A DNA stretch of 57,728 nucleotides from Bradyrhizobium oropedii (GCF_020889685.1 NZ_JACMYO010000029.1:1-57728); one strand, 5' to 3'; shown: positions 1 through 10,506, numbered from the stretch's first letter. A program made the numbers and translations. The notes: generated from the sequence alone by a model not told the origin.

Positions 1-98
1 CCGCATGTGTCACGACCGGCACCGCGCCCCCATCCTGCGCCAAGGCCGCAACATCCCGCTGCGAGGCCGGCGCCACACAGACACGCGTGATCCAACCT

Positions 99-127
99 AT
101 CGGCGTGCCGCAAGGCACGCCGATTTC
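99..127. terminator. Hairpin, probable terminator
   Basis: A perfect 11-bp inverted repeat (arms ATCGGCGTGCC and GGCACGCCGAT, loop GCAA) is followed on the plus strand by TTTCG. It probably ends a transcript entering from the left edge. Bases 1-98 show no reading frame I can assign with confidence on either strand. Confidence 0.5.
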
Positions 128-253
128 GTATGAGGACCCATCGCGAGGAGAGCGGCACCTGATGCAATCGTCGGCCAGGCAACTCCAGGCACGCTCGAAG
201 GCCGAAGTCACGCCGTGCTGCCAAACACGTCTTGCCGCTGGAAAGGAACACAT

Positions 254-1705
254 GTGAGCCGGCTGGTTCGTGTCACTTTGGCCGCTCTGGCGCTGACGTC
301 CGGCGCGGCGCATGCGAACGACATTGTTGCAGGCGTGAGCGATACGATCAGAGTTCGCGTGGGAACGCCTCTCGTCGCTCGTGGGCCGGCCGGCGATATC
401 GCCGACAATTGGTTTTCCGAGATCGAGCTGCCCGATGGCCGTTTCCGCGGCTTCACCGCCGGCGGCGTCACATGGGCCATTGACGGTCATCATCCCTACG
501 AAATGAGCGGCCCGGGGACCGCAGTCTTGAGAGCGGGCCCGTCAGGCAGCTCAAGCACATGCGGGCAATGGATCCAGCACGTCGAACTGGTGGGCAAGAC
601 GCTCTATGGCTGGATCCACGACGAGACCGCCTGCAACTACGCAAAGGGCCAGACGCACGCGTCGATGACCATCGCGACCTCCGCCGATTATGGCCTCACC
701 TGGAAGATCCAGGGACCGATTGTCGTCGGCACCGATCCGCCTGCGGCCAGCAAATTCACCGGTGACAGTTGTCCTTCAGTGATGAAGGGGCAAGATGGGT
801 ATGACTACGCGTATTGCCTGCGCAACGGCGGGCAATCCTGGAACGGCGGTTATACGTTCATCGCGCGCGCACCTGCCACCAACCCGGCTCCCGGCCAATG
901 GAAGAGGTTCTTCAACGGCGCATGGTCCGAACCTGGCGTGGGCGGCAAATCCAGTCCCGTCGACGGCCTTGGCATCGCCTATTGGACGACAACGCATCAG
1001 ACCATCGGTCTGAATTGGGTTCGCGGCGGCATCGGACTACAAGTGTCGGCCGACCGCCTGCACTTCACGCCGGTTTTTCCTCAGCCCCTGATGCTGGTCA
1101 CGGGTGGTGACTGGGGACGCCATGACGGCCTGGAACTTGTCTCCTATCCCGATCTCATCGACGCGAAGACCGGCCTCAATCAGCTCGGCGACAATTGGCT
1201 CCTCGCCTACATGTATCTCAGCCCGGGCGAGGGCTTCGCCAAACGCTATTTGATTTTCCGGCCGGTCGACATCTCCTGGTCGCGCGCTCCGGAAGAGACT
1301 GTCGCGGCTGAAATGCTCACCCACTGGTACGATGCAATCCATCACGACCATTGGGCCACCATCGCCCCCGTGCCCGGGAATTACACGTCCTACCGCCTCG
1401 TTGCCCAGCTTGGCTACATGATGACAACAGCCGATCCCGCCAAGCCCACCGTTGAACTCGAGGAATGCATCAGCAAGGCGGCCGGCCCTCCGGATCGCAT
1501 CCTGACGAAGAAGGGCGTCTGTGAACAAAGTGACTACAAGCCGCTTCGCACGGCCGGCTTCATTTACACAACCGCTCAACCCGACACGCGGCCGTTATAC
1601 CGCTGCTACTCCGAATCCGAACATTCTCACTTTGCTTCGAACGATGAAGCTTGCGACAAGATGGGAAAGCGAGAGGAATTGCTGGGGTATGACCTCAATC
1701 GGTGA
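254..1705 (+). CDS. Secreted protein with sialidase/beta-propeller-like body and C-terminal repeat domain
   Basis: I do not recognise a named family for this 483-aa protein. I chose the GTG start at 254 because AAAGGA lies just upstream and the next ~21 residues form a clean signal peptide ending ...GAAHA; a longer frame from 215 would bury it. The mature part is rich in Trp, Gly and Asp and has phrases such as 'TSADYGLTW' and 'LQVSADRLHF' that resemble the Asp-box style of sialidase/BNR beta-propellers (inference). The last ~130 residues contain 'MLTHWYDAIHHDHWAT' and 'LYRCYSESEHSHFASND', which resemble the aromatic repeats of DUF5648-type extracellular domains. Paired cysteines fit a periplasmic or secreted location. 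It converges on bioA with a 32-nt gap. A role in glycan binding or hydrolysis is only a guess. Confidence 0.7.
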   Translation: MSRLVRVTLAALALTSGAAHANDIVAGVSDTIRVRVGTPLVARGPAGDIADNWFSEIELPDGRFRGFTAGGVTWAIDGHHPYEMSGPGTAVLRAGPSGSSSTCGQWIQHVELVGKTLYGWIHDETACNYAKGQTHASMTIATSADYGLTWKIQGPIVVGTDPPAASKFTGDSCPSVMKGQDGYDYAYCLRNGGQSWNGGYTFIARAPATNPAPGQWKRFFNGAWSEPGVGGKSSPVDGLGIAYWTTTHQTIGLNWVRGGIGLQVSADRLHFTPVFPQPLMLVTGGDWGRHDGLELVSYPDLIDAKTGLNQLGDNWLLAYMYLSPGEGFAKRYLIFRPVDISWSRAPEETVAAEMLTHWYDAIHHDHWATIAPVPGNYTSYRLVAQLGYMMTTADPAKPTVELEECISKAAGPPDRILTKKGVCEQSDYKPLRTAGFIYTTAQPDTRPLYRCYSESEHSHFASNDEACDKMGKREELLGYDLNR

Positions 1706-1737
1706 CGTCGCGCAGTTCCGTTTCGAATGGCCCGATA

Positions 1738-3000
1738 TCAGGCGAGCGCGTCGGCCGCATCGCTGATCGCGGCGTAGATTTCCTCGAGGTCCGCCTCGGT
1801 GACGCAGTACGGCGGCATGACGTAGATCGTGTTGCCGAGCGGGCGCAGCAGCAGGTTTCGCCGTTCGAAGAAGGCCTGAAGCTTGGGGCCGATGCCGGCG
1901 AGATAGCCGGCATCGCTGGCCTTCAGATCGAGTGCGGTGATGGTCCCGGTGCGGCGGACGTTTTCGAAACGCGTATCAGTGCGGAACGGCGCAAGCATAC
2001 GCTCCTGCATCGCGGCGAGCGACGTGACGCGCTCGCCCGCGCCGTGCTGCCAGAGCTCGAGGTTCGCTTTCGCCGCGGCGCAGGCGACCGGGTTTGCCGT
2101 GTAGGAACTTGAGTGGAAGAACATCCGCGCACGATCGCTGGAATAATGCGCATCGTAGATGTCGGCACGGCACAGCGTCACCGCCAGCGGCAGCGACCCG
2201 CCGGTCAGGCCCTTCGAGTAGCACGCGATATCAGGCGTGACGTCGGCCTGCTCGCACGCGAACAAGGTGCCGGTGCGGCCCCAGCCGGTCATCACCTCGT
2301 CGGCGATGAACAGCACGTCATGGGCTTCACAGATGCGCTTCATTTCCGCCAGCACCCAGGGCGGATACATCAGCATGCCGCCGGCGCCGAGGATCAGCGG
2401 CTCGACGATGAAAGCCGCTGCGGTTTGCTCCCTGCACGCGGCTTCGAGCGCGTCGAGCGGCGCCTGCTCGTGGCCGGCAGCGGGAAACGGGATTGACGCG
2501 ACGTCGAACAGCAGCGGTTCGTACGCCCTGTTGAAGACGCCGCGCGCGCCGACCGACATCGTGCCCACGGTGTCGCCATGGTAGGAGTGCTCCATGACGA
2601 TGATCCGCGTGCGCGGCACGCCGATATTGTGCCAATAGCCGAGCGCCATCTTCAGCGCCACTTCGACGCTGGTCGAGCCGCTATCGGAGAAGAACACGTA
2701 GTCGAGTCCCTCAGGCACCAGCTTCAGGAGCTGCGCGGCAACCGCTTCGGCCGGATCGTGGGTATGGCCGGCAAAGATGATCTGATTGAGCTGTTCGGCT
2801 TGGTCCTGGATCGCGCGCACGATATGCGGATGGCAATGACCGTGGGTCACGACCCACCAGGACGCGATCGCGTCGATGATGCGACGGTCATCCGCGGTGT
2901 AGAGATAGGCGCCCTCCCCGCGCACGATCCTTGTCATCTCGCCGTGCAGCGCGTGCTGGGTGAACGGGTGCCAGATCGGCGATTTCCTGGGCGACGTCAT
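1738..3000 (-). CDS. bioA: Adenosylmethionine-8-amino-7-oxononanoate aminotransferase
   Basis: This 420-aa fold-type I PLP enzyme converts KAPA to DAPA in biotin synthesis, using S-adenosylmethionine as amino donor. Visible marks are '[14 protein letters not shown]' near residue 48, '[14 protein letters not shown]' at the phosphate-binding site, '[13 protein letters not shown]' with the cofactor Asp at about 234, and the Schiff-base lysine in 'YSKGLTGG' at about residue 263. The frame stays open far upstream, but that part is a shadow of bioD. The true start at 3000 begins '[15 protein letters not shown]', the usual BioA N-terminus, and gives the normal family length. Its ATG overlaps the bioD stop by 4 nt, so translation is probably coupled. 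It is the last gene of bioBFDA. Confidence 0.96.
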   Translation of the reverse strand: MTSPRKSPIWHPFTQHALHGEMTRIVRGEGAYLYTADDRRIIDAIASWWVVTHGHCHPHIVRAIQDQAEQLNQIIFAGHTHDPAEAVAAQLLKLVPEGLDYVFFSDSGSTSVEVALKMALGYWHNIGVPRTRIIVMEHSYHGDTVGTMSVGARGVFNRAYEPLLFDVASIPFPAAGHEQAPLDALEAACREQTAAAFIVEPLILGAGGMLMYPPWVLAEMKRICEAHDVLFIADEVMTGWGRTGTLFACEQADVTPDIACYSKGLTGGSLPLAVTLCRADIYDAHYSSDRARMFFHSSSYTANPVACAAAKANLELWQHGAGERVTSLAAMQERMLAPFRTDTRFENVRRTGTITALDLKASDAGYLAGIGPKLQAFFERRNLLLRPLGNTIYVMPPYCVTEADLEEIYAAISDAADALA

Positions 3001-3629
3001 GCGTTGAAATCTTCGCTCCGGAACGATGCCTTGAACGCTGTGCGCAGTGCGTCTGCCGTGAGCGGTGAAAGCAGGGGCAATCGCCCCAACCGGCGCACCT
3101 GCCCGATCTCGCAGATGGCGAGCTCGCTCTCGGGATTGCTCTCGCCGATGAATGCGATCCCGAGAACGTCGATTTGGCGCTTGCGCAGCGCCTCGACCGA
3201 CAGCAGCGAGTGATTGATGGTGCCGAGCGCGGTGCGGGCACAGAGCACGACCGGAAGCCGCCATCGCTCGAAGACGTCGATGTAGAGCATGTTGTCGTGC
3301 AGCGGCACCATCAGCCCGCCGGCGCCTTCGATCACCAGCGGCCGGTCGCCAATGTCGGGCACGGCGAGCGCCGCGGGATCGATGCGGACACCGTCGATTG
3401 CGGCAGCCTGATGCGGCGAAGCCGGCGTTCGGAGCCGGTAGCGCTCCGGCACGATGCGATCGGCCGACAGACCACCAAGCCGCGCCACCAATTGCGCATC
3501 GGTCTCCCCGTCGAGACCGGCCTGAACCGGCTTCCAGTAGCTCGCGCCGAGGAAGCCGGTGAGGCCCGCGGAGAAGATCGTCTTTCCAATTCCGGTATCG
3601 GTGCCGGTGACCACGATCCGGCCGGTCAT
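2997..3629 (-). CDS. bioD: Dethiobiotin synthetase
   Basis: This 210-aa cytoplasmic enzyme closes the ureido ring of dethiobiotin from DAPA, CO2 and ATP. The N-terminal P-loop 'GTDTGIGKT' (residues 9-17) is diagnostic, followed by the substrate lysine in 'YWKPVQAG' and the conserved '[12 protein letters not shown]' motif near residue 100. Length is normal for BioD. It overlaps both bioF upstream and bioA downstream by 4 nt, so three genes are tightly packed in the order of pathway use F-D-A. It should be co-regulated with bioB through the operators upstream of bioB. Confidence 0.96.
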   Translation of the reverse strand: MTGRIVVTGTDTGIGKTIFSAGLTGFLGASYWKPVQAGLDGETDAQLVARLGGLSADRIVPERYRLRTPASPHQAAAIDGVRIDPAALAVPDIGDRPLVIEGAGGLMVPLHDNMLYIDVFERWRLPVVLCARTALGTINHSLLSVEALRKRQIDVLGIAFIGESNPESELAICEIGQVRRLGRLPLLSPLTADALRTAFKASFRSEDFNA

Positions 3630-4780
3630 CGCGACCAGCCCCGCGTCTCCTCAACCAGCGCATCGAGCAGCGCGCGCACGTCGGCCTCGCTGACATTGAG
3701 GGTCAGCGCAATCCGCAACCGCGCCGTGCCCGCCGGCACGGTCGGCGGCCGGATGCCTCTGACGTCGAAGCCGCGCATCTGCAACGCCGACGCAAGCTGC
3801 ATCGCGCGCGCATTGTCGCCGACGATATAGGGCACGATCTGCGAGTTCGACGGACTGTGCCAGCCGCGCAGTCCAAACTCGCGATGCGTGAACGCGACCA
3901 GCTTCGCGAGGCGCCGCTGATGCTCGGGCTCCTCCTTCAGGATCAGCAGAGCCTCACGCACCGCAACGGCCACAAGCGGCGACGGCGCGGTGGCGAAGAT
4001 GAACGGGCGGCAGCGATTGACCATGAAGTCGCGCAGCACGGTCGAAGCCGTGACCAGCGCGCCGGCGGCGCCGAGTGCCTTGCCGCAGGTATGAACGATC
4101 ACGAGGTTCTCGCGCCCTTCATAGGGCGCGGTCAGCCCGCGCCCCTGTTCACCATAGACACCGGTGCCGTGCGCCTCGTCCACCATCAGGAACGCGTCGT
4201 GGCGCTCGGCGAGAGCGACGAGCTCGTCGAGCGGCGCGACGTCGCCGTCCATGCTGTAGACGCTTTCGACCACGATCCAGACCCGGCCCGTTCCGCCCTC
4301 GGCGCGCCAGCCGCGAATGGTGTCTTCAACGGATTGAGGATCATTATGTTCGCTGAACCGGAACTCGGCCCGGCCCGCGCGTGCCCCCTCATGGATGCTA
4401 GCGTGCACCAGCGAATCCAGAACCAGCAGGTCGCAGCGCTGCGGCAACGTGGTCAGCACGGCGAAATTGGCGACGTAGCCGCCGCCGAAGAACAGCGCGG
4501 TCTCGGCGCGGAAGAACGCGGCGGCTTCGGCCTCCAGCCTTTCGTGCTCCTCGCAATTGCCGCGCAATAGCCGCGACCCGCCGGCGCCGATCGGCGTGCC
4601 GGCCTCGAGCGCGGCCGCAACCGCTTGCTTGATGCGCGGTGCGCTCGCGAGCGCCAGATAGTCGTTCGAGACGAAATCGATGCCCGCGCGCGGCTTCAGG
4701 CTACGCAGCCGATCGTCCTTGCTCAGGGCGTGCAAGGCCGCGACGTAATCAGCGGTCTCGGCCGCATGGATTGCGCTCAT
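3626..4780 (-). CDS. bioF: 8-amino-7-oxononanoate synthase
   Basis: This 384-aa PLP-dependent alpha-oxoamine synthase condenses pimeloyl thioester with L-alanine to give KAPA, the first committed biotin step. Family marks are '[11 protein letters not shown]' near the N-terminus, '[11 protein letters not shown]' (residues 66-75), '[12 protein letters not shown]' with the cofactor Asp at 201, and the Schiff-base lysine in '[10 protein letters not shown]' at residue 234. The C-terminus is complete. It lies 63 nt downstream of bioB and overlaps bioD by 4 nt. No gene for making the pimeloyl precursor (bioC, bioH, bioZ or bioI) is visible next to it, so that step is encoded elsewhere. Confidence 0.96.
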   Translation of the reverse strand: MSAIHAAETADYVAALHALSKDDRLRSLKPRAGIDFVSNDYLALASAPRIKQAVAAALEAGTPIGAGGSRLLRGNCEEHERLEAEAAAFFRAETALFFGGGYVANFAVLTTLPQRCDLLVLDSLVHASIHEGARAGRAEFRFSEHNDPQSVEDTIRGWRAEGGTGRVWIVVESVYSMDGDVAPLDELVALAERHDAFLMVDEAHGTGVYGEQGRGLTAPYEGRENLVIVHTCGKALGAAGALVTASTVLRDFMVNRCRPFIFATAPSPLVAVAVREALLILKEEPEHQRRLAKLVAFTHREFGLRGWHSPSNSQIVPYIVGDNARAMQLASALQMRGFDVRGIRPPTVPAGTARLRIALTLNVSEADVRALLDALVEETRGWSR

Positions 4781-4843
4781 GTTCGCTCACAGATTTTTGG
4801 TTGGTCGCGCGGCGAATGACGCCGCGCGCGCCGCACGTTGCGA

Positions 4844-5839
4844 TCAGGCGAGACGGGATGTGATGCCAAGCCGATCGAGCAGATCGGCATCGCGATCGCG
4901 CTGCGGGTTCTTGGTGGTCAGCAACACATCGCCGATGAAGATCGAATTCGCACCGGCGAGGAAGCACAGCGCCTGCAGCTCGTCGGTCATGTACTGCCGT
5001 CCGGCCGACAACCGCACCACGCTGTTCGGCATCAGGATGCGCGCGGTCGCGACCAGCCGTGCCAGCGCGATCGGATCGGGACGCTCCGCGGTCTCGTTGA
5101 CCGGCACGCCCTTGACCTCGTTCCACAGGTTGATCGGCACGCTCTCCGGAGGGCTCGGGAGATTGGCGAGCAGCACCAGCATGCCGAGCCGGTCCTCGAC
5201 CATCTCGCCCATGCCGATAATGCCGCCGCAGCAGACCTTGATGCCGGCATCGCGCACATGCGCGAGCGTATCGATGCGGTCCTGCAAGGTGCGGGTGGTG
5301 ATGATCTTGTCGTAGAACTCAGGCGAGGTGTCGACGTTGTGGTTGTAGAAGTCGAGCCCGGCGTCGGAGAGACGTTCGGCCTGCTTTGGCGTCAGCATGC
5401 CGAGCGTGACGCAGGTCTCCATGCCGAGGCGCTTCACCGCGCTGACCATGTCGCAGACCTGGTCGAGGTCGCGGTCCTTCGGGCTGCGCCAGGCCGCGGC
5501 CATGCAGAAGCGGCTTGCGCCGGCGTCCTTGGCGCGCTGCGCGACCGCGACCACTTCGTCCCGAGGCATCAGGCGGGTGGCCTTCAGGCCGGTGTCGTAA
5601 TGCGCGCTCTGCGAGCAGTAGCCGCAGTCTTCCGGACAGCCGCCGGTCTTGATGCTGAGCAGGCTCGCGGTTTCGACGTGGTTCGGATTAAAGTTGGCGC
5701 GGTGAATGCCCTGCGCCTGGAACATCAGATCCGCGAACGGCAGGTTATAGAGTGCCTCGGCCTCGGCACGTTCCCAGGTCTTGCGGGGCGGTGCGCTGCT
5801 GCGGCTGTCGGTCCGTTCGATCTCAACGACATCAACCAT
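4844..5839 (-). CDS. bioB: Biotin synthase (radical SAM)
   Basis: This 331-aa radical SAM enzyme inserts sulfur into dethiobiotin to make biotin. The cluster-binding motif '[12 protein letters not shown]' has C68, C72 and C75 in the CxxxCxxC spacing. Further marks are '[11 protein letters not shown]', '[10 protein letters not shown]' and 'SAGRQYM' with the arginine that binds the second iron-sulfur cluster. Length and motifs are complete. It is the first gene of the bioBFDA operon. A ribosome-binding site (AAGG) lies before its ATG, and the BioR-type palindrome begins 27 nt upstream of the start, so the operator lies where it could block the promoter. Confidence 0.97.
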   Translation of the reverse strand: MVDVVEIERTDSRSSAPPRKTWERAEAEALYNLPFADLMFQAQGIHRANFNPNHVETASLLSIKTGGCPEDCGYCSQSAHYDTGLKATRLMPRDEVVAVAQRAKDAGASRFCMAAAWRSPKDRDLDQVCDMVSAVKRLGMETCVTLGMLTPKQAERLSDAGLDFYNHNVDTSPEFYDKIITTRTLQDRIDTLAHVRDAGIKVCCGGIIGMGEMVEDRLGMLVLLANLPSPPESVPINLWNEVKGVPVNETAERPDPIALARLVATARILMPNSVVRLSAGRQYMTDELQALCFLAGANSIFIGDVLLTTKNPQRDRDADLLDRLGITSRLA

Positions 5840-5865
5840 CGGGCTTGCCTTCTTGTTTGTGATAT

Positions 5866-5896
5866 ATCATAGATAATATGGCATATTATCTATGAT
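5866..5896. promoter_or_regulatory. Double BioR operator in the bioB/bioR intergenic region
   Basis: ATCATAGATAATATG is followed after one base by its exact reverse complement CATATTATCTATGAT, a 31-bp palindrome. Each arm contains TTATCTATGA or its complement, close to the TTATMKATAA signal described for alphaproteobacterial BioR. The site lies between bioB and the divergent GntR gene. That BioR binds here and represses bioB is inference from family knowledge. Confidence 0.8.
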
Positions 5897-5951
5897 CCTG
5901 GACTTATAACGATGCTAGCCGAGGCCGTGCGGCAGCGCACCCGTTTTTATG

Positions 5952-5964
5952 ATAGATAATCTAT
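5952..5964. promoter_or_regulatory. Third BioR-like palindrome at the bioR start codon
   Basis: ATAGAT-A-ATCTAT is a perfect 13-bp palindrome with the BioR core. It overlaps the ATG at 5963 of the regulator gene, which suggests autoregulation. No Shine-Dalgarno sequence is seen before this start. Confidence 0.6.
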
Positions 5965-6601
5965 GATGAACGAAGGCGAGAACACGACGACCGCCGGGCG
6001 CATTGCCGAGGTGCTGGCTGAAGGCATCATCAGCGGCGGGTTGCCGCCGGATGCGCCGCTCCGGCAGGACCATGTCGCGCGGGAATTCCATTCCAGCCAC
6101 GTCCCGGTGCGCGAGGCCTTCCGGCAATTGGAGGCGCAGCATCTCGTCGTTGCCGTGCCCCGTCGCGGGGTGCGGGTCGCGCCGCTCGACACCAATGCAG
6201 TGAAGGAGATCGCCGAGATGCGCGCCGCGCTCGAGGTGGTCGCGTTGCGCAACGCTGCGCCCAAATACACATCGGCCCATCTGGCACGGATCGAGGTCGC
6301 CATGATCGAAGGCGACAATGCCGAGACGGTGCAGGATTTCGAGCTGGCCAATCGCGCCTTCCATCACGCGCTGGTGGCGCCGTGCGCGATGCCGCGCCTG
6401 CTCGCCAGCCTCGACGGCCTGCAGCTCGCAAATTCACGGTTGGTGTTCGCGATGGCGCGCAACGCCGGCTGGCGGCCGCGGCCGAGCCAGGATCATCGCG
6501 TGATTTTGCAGGCGCTGCGTGCACGCAACATCGAGCAGGCCTGCAGCCTGCTCGCGCGGCATATTCAAACCATCGAACGGCTTGCGCTGCCGGCGGCGTG
6601 A
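5963..6601 (+). CDS. bioR: GntR-family biotin regulator BioR
   Basis: This 212-aa protein has an N-terminal winged-helix DNA-binding domain of GntR type (about residues 8-75; 'LPPDAPLRQDHVAREF', 'VPVREAFRQLEAQHLV') followed by an alpha-helical FCD-type effector domain with histidines at about 133 and further on. Its position divergent from bioBFDA and the flanking TTATCTAT-type palindromes make it BioR, the alphaproteobacterial repressor of biotin genes. The start is ATG 5963 or the adjacent ATG 5966; later starts would cut the DNA-binding domain. There is no visible ribosome-binding site and the start lies inside an operator, so a short-leader or leaderless mRNA is possible (inference). The regulator family is secure and the BioR assignment rests on context. 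Confidence 0.88.
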   Translation: MMNEGENTTTAGRIAEVLAEGIISGGLPPDAPLRQDHVAREFHSSHVPVREAFRQLEAQHLVVAVPRRGVRVAPLDTNAVKEIAEMRAALEVVALRNAAPKYTSAHLARIEVAMIEGDNAETVQDFELANRAFHHALVAPCAMPRLLASLDGLQLANSRLVFAMARNAGWRPRPSQDHRVILQALRARNIEQACSLLARHIQTIERLALPAA

Positions 6602-6637
6602 TCGCGTTGTTCCGGATCGCGCGGCAGACCCGCTTCA

Positions 6638-6780
6638 CCTCGCCCCGCCTGCGGGGAGAGGTCGGATCGCATCGTGAGATGCGTTCCGGGTGAGGGGGAG
6701 TCTCCGCGGACGCGGCTATCACGGAATGCGCGGAGACAGCCCCTCACCCCAACCCTCTTCCCGTAAGAACGGGGCGAGGG
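6638..6780. repeat. Paired REP-like palindromes (GGGGAGAGG...GGGTGAGGGG family)
   Basis: A hairpin CTCGCCCCGC/GCGGGGAGAG is followed by an imperfect GGATCGCAT/ATGCGTTCC stem and GGGTGAGGGG, then an inverted partner CCCCTCACCCCAACCCTC...GGGGCGAGGG. It fills the gap between bioR and the GreA-like gene. The same family appears on both sides of the DUF559 remnant near 46.5-47 kb. Confidence 0.75.
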
Positions 6781-6797
6781 AGCGCACCATCTTCGCG

Positions 6798-7280
6798 CTA
6801 CGCGATCGCGACGATCTCCAGCTCTTGCTCGCCTGCGCCCGCGACGTCGCCCAGGGCCTTGCCCATCAGCGACCTCGCCACCGGCGAGACGAAAGAGATC
6901 GAGCCGGCCTTCGGATCGGCTTCATCCTCGCCGACGATCCGATAGGTCTGCACCCGCCCGTCGGCGCGGCTGAAGGTCACGGTGCTGCCGAAGGCGACGG
7001 TTTCAGTCGAGGAAGGATCAGCGACGACCTGCGCGGTGCGGAGCCTTTCGGTCAGATAGCGCGCATCGCGCAGCGGAACCGCCGACTGCCGCCGCCGTTC
7101 GTTGACGTCGTCCAGTTGCTGCGCGGCCTCGTAGGCCTCGCGCGCCTCCTGCAGCTGACGCTCCAGCGACTTGCGACCTGCTTCCGTCACCAGATTGGCA
7201 TGCGGCGATATGGGGCGGTCCGGCAACAGTGTTTCCGACGCGGTCTCGGCACTCTCTTCCTTGGTGAAGGCAACGCTCAA
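6798..7280 (-). CDS. GreA/GreB-family transcription elongation factor
   Basis: This 160-aa protein has the two-part Gre layout: an N-terminal coiled coil (about residues 28-95, 'LVTEAGRKSLERQLQEAREAYEAAQ' region split by a short tip) and a C-terminal FKBP-like domain ('FGSTVTFSR...ISFVSPVARSLMGKALGD'). Gre factors enter the RNA polymerase secondary channel and promote transcript cleavage. I chose the TTG start at 7280 because GGAG lies 7 nt before it and the resulting length matches GreA. The tip reads 'LDDVNERRRQSAVPLRDARYLTERL', closer to GreB-like paralogs than to the GreA 'GDLKENAEY' tip, so this is probably an accessory Gre-like factor and not the housekeeping GreA. It is 79 nt downstream of the RND pump gene on the same strand. 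Confidence 0.82.
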   Translation of the reverse strand: MSVAFTKEESAETASETLLPDRPISPHANLVTEAGRKSLERQLQEAREAYEAAQQLDDVNERRRQSAVPLRDARYLTERLRTAQVVADPSSTETVAFGSTVTFSRADGRVQTYRIVGEDEADPKAGSISFVSPVARSLMGKALGDVAGAGEQELEIVAIA

Positions 7281-7359
7281 TCCGGCACTCCATCGATGAG
7301 CCGGGCAGTATAGCCCCGCCTCACTCACCTTGCTAATGCGCGATGGGATTAGGCGGGAG

Positions 7360-10300
7360 CTAGTGCGGCGCCGGCTGTTCCGCTTTGCTCCGCCTGCCGA
7401 AGCGGTTCTTGACGCCCTCGCGCCAGCCCTGGAAGGTGACAAAGAGCATCGGCACCAGGAAGATGCCGATCGAGCTGGCGGCGAGCATGCCGCCGAACAC
7501 CGCGGTGCCGACCGCACGGCGGCTGATTTCCGCGGCGCCGGTCGCGACCACCAGCGGCACCAGGCCGAGGATGAACGCGATCGAGGTCATCATGACGGCG
7601 CGGAAGCGCATTTGCGCGCCCGTCGTCGCGGCCTCCACGATCGGCCTGCCGGCCTCACGCTGCTCCTTGGCGAATTCGACGATCAGAATGCCGTTCTTGG
7701 CGGCGAGCGCGATCAGCACCACGAGGCCGATCTGGCCATAGAGATCGAGGTTGAGGCCTGCGAGCTTGATCGCGAGATAGGAACCGAACACGCCGACCGT
7801 GACCGACAGCAGCACCGGAATCGGGATCGTCCAGCTCTCATACAGCGCCACCAGGAACAGGTAGGCAAACAGCACCGCGAGCGCGAGGATGATGCCGGTC
7901 TGGCCGGAGGCCGCCTGCTCCTGATAGGCGGTGCCGGTCCATTCAAACGAGTAGCCGGCCGGCAGCGTCGACTTCGAGAGCTCGGCCATCGTCGCGATCG
8001 CGGTGCCCGACGACACGCCCGCCGCCGGGCTGCCGTTGATCGTGACCGAGCGATAATTGTTGTAGCGCGTGATCACTTGCGGGCCGGTCACGATGCGCAA
8101 GCTCGCGATCGAGCGGATCGGCACCATCTCGCCGCCCGTGTTGCGCACATAGATCTGCCAGATGTCGGGGATGTCGGCGCGGTTGGCCGCATCGCCCTGC
8201 ACGTTGACCTGCCAGGTGCGGCCAAACAGGTTGAAATTGTTGACGTAGATGCCGCCGAGCGTGGCCTGCAACGCGGTGAAGACGTCGGCCATGTTGAGGC
8301 CGAGCGCCTGCGCCTTGGCGCGATCGATGTCGAGGTAGACTGATGGATTGGTCGCGGTGAAGGTCGAGAACACGCGGGTCAGGTTCGGATTGCGGTTCGC
8401 ACCGCCGATCAGCCCAGCCATCACGCTGCTGAGCGAAGCCGGATCCTGGCCTTCGAGCGCCTCGAGCTGATATTCGAAACCGCCTGATGTCGAGAGCCCG
8501 ATGATCGGCGGCAAATTGAACGGCAGCACCGAGGCCTGACGAATCTGCGATCCGCCGACGAAGGTCTGCGCGATCGCGGCCTGCACCGATTCGGTCGTGG
8601 CCTTGCGGTCGGCGAACGCCTTCATGCGCGCCACCATGAAGGCCGAATTCGGCTCGCTGGCGCCGTCGAGCAGCGAGAACCCGATGATCGACAGCACGTG
8701 GTCAACCGCCGGGTTCTTCTTCAACAGTGCTTCGACCTGCTTGGTGACCTCGCTGGTGCGCGCCACCGACGCGCCGTCGGGTAGCTGCACCGCGATGAAG
8801 AAGGCGCCCTGGTCTTCCTCGGGGAGGAAGCCGGTCGGCGTGATCTTCGACACGCCGAACACCGCGCCGGCGAACACCAGCACCGCGACCAGCGACAACA
8901 CCGCGACGCGGACCAGCCGCTGCACCACGCCGGCGTAGCGGTCGCGCACCCAGTCGATGCCGCCGAGCACCCGCCCCATGATGCCGCGGCGCGGCCCGCC
9001 GTGACGCAGGAACACGGCGCACAATGCCGGCGACAGCGTCAAAGCATTCAGCGCCGAGATCACCATCGCCGCGCTGATCGTCACCGCGAACTGGCGGAAC
9101 AGCGTACCGGAAATGCCGGGGATGAACGCGATCGGCACGAACACCGACAGCAGCACCAGCGAGATCGCGATGATCGGCGCGGTGATCTGCGCCATCGCCT
9201 TCTTGGTGGCGTCGGCCGGCGACAGCTCCGGCTCCTCCTCCATGACGCGTTCGACGTTCTCGACCACGACGATGGCGTCGTCGACCACGATACCGATCGC
9301 AAGCACCATCGCCAGCAGCGAGACCGTGTTGGCGGAATAGCCCATCGCGAGCAGCACCGCGAAGGCACCGATCAGGCTGACCGGAACCGCAACTGCCGGA
9401 ATCACCGTGGCGCGCAGATTGCCGAGGAACAGGAACACCACGATCACGACGAGCACGAAGGCCTCGCCGAGCGTCTTCATCACTTCCTTGATCGTATCGG
9501 AGACGAAGGTCGTGGAGTCGTATTGCACGAGGTAGGTCAGCCCCGGCGGAAACCGCTCCGACAACCGCGCAAGCGTGGCCTGCACGGCCTTGGCCGTGGT
9601 CACGGCATTGGCGCCGGGCGCCAGATAGATGCCCATCGGCACGCCGGGATTGCCGTCGATCCGCGATTCCGAATCCATGTTCTGCGCGCCGATCTCGACG
9701 CGGGCGACATCCCTGATCCGCAGCACCGATCCATCCGGATTGGCCCGCAGCACGATGTCGCCGAATTGCTTGGATGTCGTCAGGCGACCTTGGGTCTGCA
9801 CGTTGAACTGGAATTGCTGGTCGTTGCTGATCGGACGTGCGCCGATGCGGCCGACCGGCGCCTGCACGCTCTGGGCACGGATCGCCGCGATCACGTCCGA
9901 CGGCGCCAGATTGAGGCTGGTGAGGCGCTGGGTGTCGAACCAGATCCGCATCGAATAGTTCAGCTTGGCGAACAGCGACGCCTGCCCGACACCAGGTGTC
10001 CGCGAGATCGCGTCCAGCACATTGATGATGGCGTAGTTGGTGATGAACAGCGGATCCTGCTCGGCACTCTTGCTGTACAGCACGATGAATTGCAGCACGG
10101 CCGATGATTTCTTCTGCACCGTCAGGCCCTGCGCCTGCACCTCGGTCGGCAATTGCGCGAGCGCGCTCTGCACCCGGTTGTTGACGTTGACGGTGTTGAT
10201 ATCAGGGTCGGTGCCGAGCGCGAACGAGACCGTCAGCGTATAGCTGCCGTCGTTGCCGCTGGTCGACTTCATGTAGAGCATCTTGTCGACGCCCACGACC

Positions 10301-10506
10301 TGGGCCTCCAGCGGCTGGGCGACGCTCGATTCGACGACTTCGGCCGACGCGCCGGGGAACACGGCCGAGACTGTGACCTGCGGCGGCACGATGTCCGGGA
10401 ACTGGGCGACCGGAATTTGCATCAGCGCCAGCGCGCCCGCGATCGTGATCACGAAGGCGATGACGATCGCAAGCCGCGGACGATCGACGAAGACGGCGGA
10501 AATCAT
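7360..10506 (-). CDS. RND-type multidrug efflux permease (AcrB/MexF-like)
   Basis: This 1048-aa inner-membrane transporter of the HAE1 branch of RND pumps uses the proton gradient to export hydrophobic compounds. It starts with the standard first span ('[20 protein letters not shown]'), has the proton-relay aspartates 409 and 410 in '[18 protein letters not shown]', and the matching lysine in '[17 protein letters not shown]' near residue 940. Two large periplasmic loops and 12 predicted spans give the normal size. Its ATG overlaps the stop of the membrane-fusion protein gene by 4 nt. No outer-membrane channel gene follows, so the pump probably borrows a TolC-like protein encoded elsewhere. 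Substrates cannot be read from sequence. Confidence 0.95.
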   Translation of the reverse strand: MISAVFVDRPRLAIVIAFVITIAGALALMQIPVAQFPDIVPPQVTVSAVFPGASAEVVESSVAQPLEAQVVGVDKMLYMKSTSGNDGSYTLTVSFALGTDPDINTVNVNNRVQSALAQLPTEVQAQGLTVQKKSSAVLQFIVLYSKSAEQDPLFITNYAIINVLDAISRTPGVGQASLFAKLNYSMRIWFDTQRLTSLNLAPSDVIAAIRAQSVQAPVGRIGARPISNDQQFQFNVQTQGRLTTSKQFGDIVLRANPDGSVLRIRDVARVEIGAQNMDSESRIDGNPGVPMGIYLAPGANAVTTAKAVQATLARLSERFPPGLTYLVQYDSTTFVSDTIKEVMKTLGEAFVLVVIVVFLFLGNLRATVIPAVAVPVSLIGAFAVLLAMGYSANTVSLLAMVLAIGIVVDDAIVVVENVERVMEEEPELSPADATKKAMAQITAPIIAISLVLLSVFVPIAFIPGISGTLFRQFAVTISAAMVISALNALTLSPALCAVFLRHGGPRRGIMGRVLGGIDWVRDRYAGVVQRLVRVAVLSLVAVLVFAGAVFGVSKITPTGFLPEEDQGAFFIAVQLPDGASVARTSEVTKQVEALLKKNPAVDHVLSIIGFSLLDGASEPNSAFMVARMKAFADRKATTESVQAAIAQTFVGGSQIRQASVLPFNLPPIIGLSTSGGFEYQLEALEGQDPASLSSVMAGLIGGANRNPNLTRVFSTFTATNPSVYLDIDRAKAQALGLNMADVFTALQATLGGIYVNNFNLFGRTWQVNVQGDAANRADIPDIWQIYVRNTGGEMVPIRSIASLRIVTGPQVITRYNNYRSVTINGSPAAGVSSGTAIATMAELSKSTLPAGYSFEWTGTAYQEQAASGQTGIILALAVLFAYLFLVALYESWTIPIPVLLSVTVGVFGSYLAIKLAGLNLDLYGQIGLVVLIALAAKNGILIVEFAKEQREAGRPIVEAATTGAQMRFRAVMMTSIAFILGLVPLVVATGAAEISRRAVGTAVFGGMLAASSIGIFLVPMLFVTFQGWREGVKNRFGRRSKAEQPAPH

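Noticed and set aside
1..98. Partial open frames at the left edge on both strands
   Set aside because: Too short and none has a recognisable motif, so no gene is called.
3001..3696. In-frame upstream extension of bioA to 3696
   Set aside because: It lies over bioD in another frame and is Arg-rich. The BioA family start and the 4-nt overlap with bioD support 3000.
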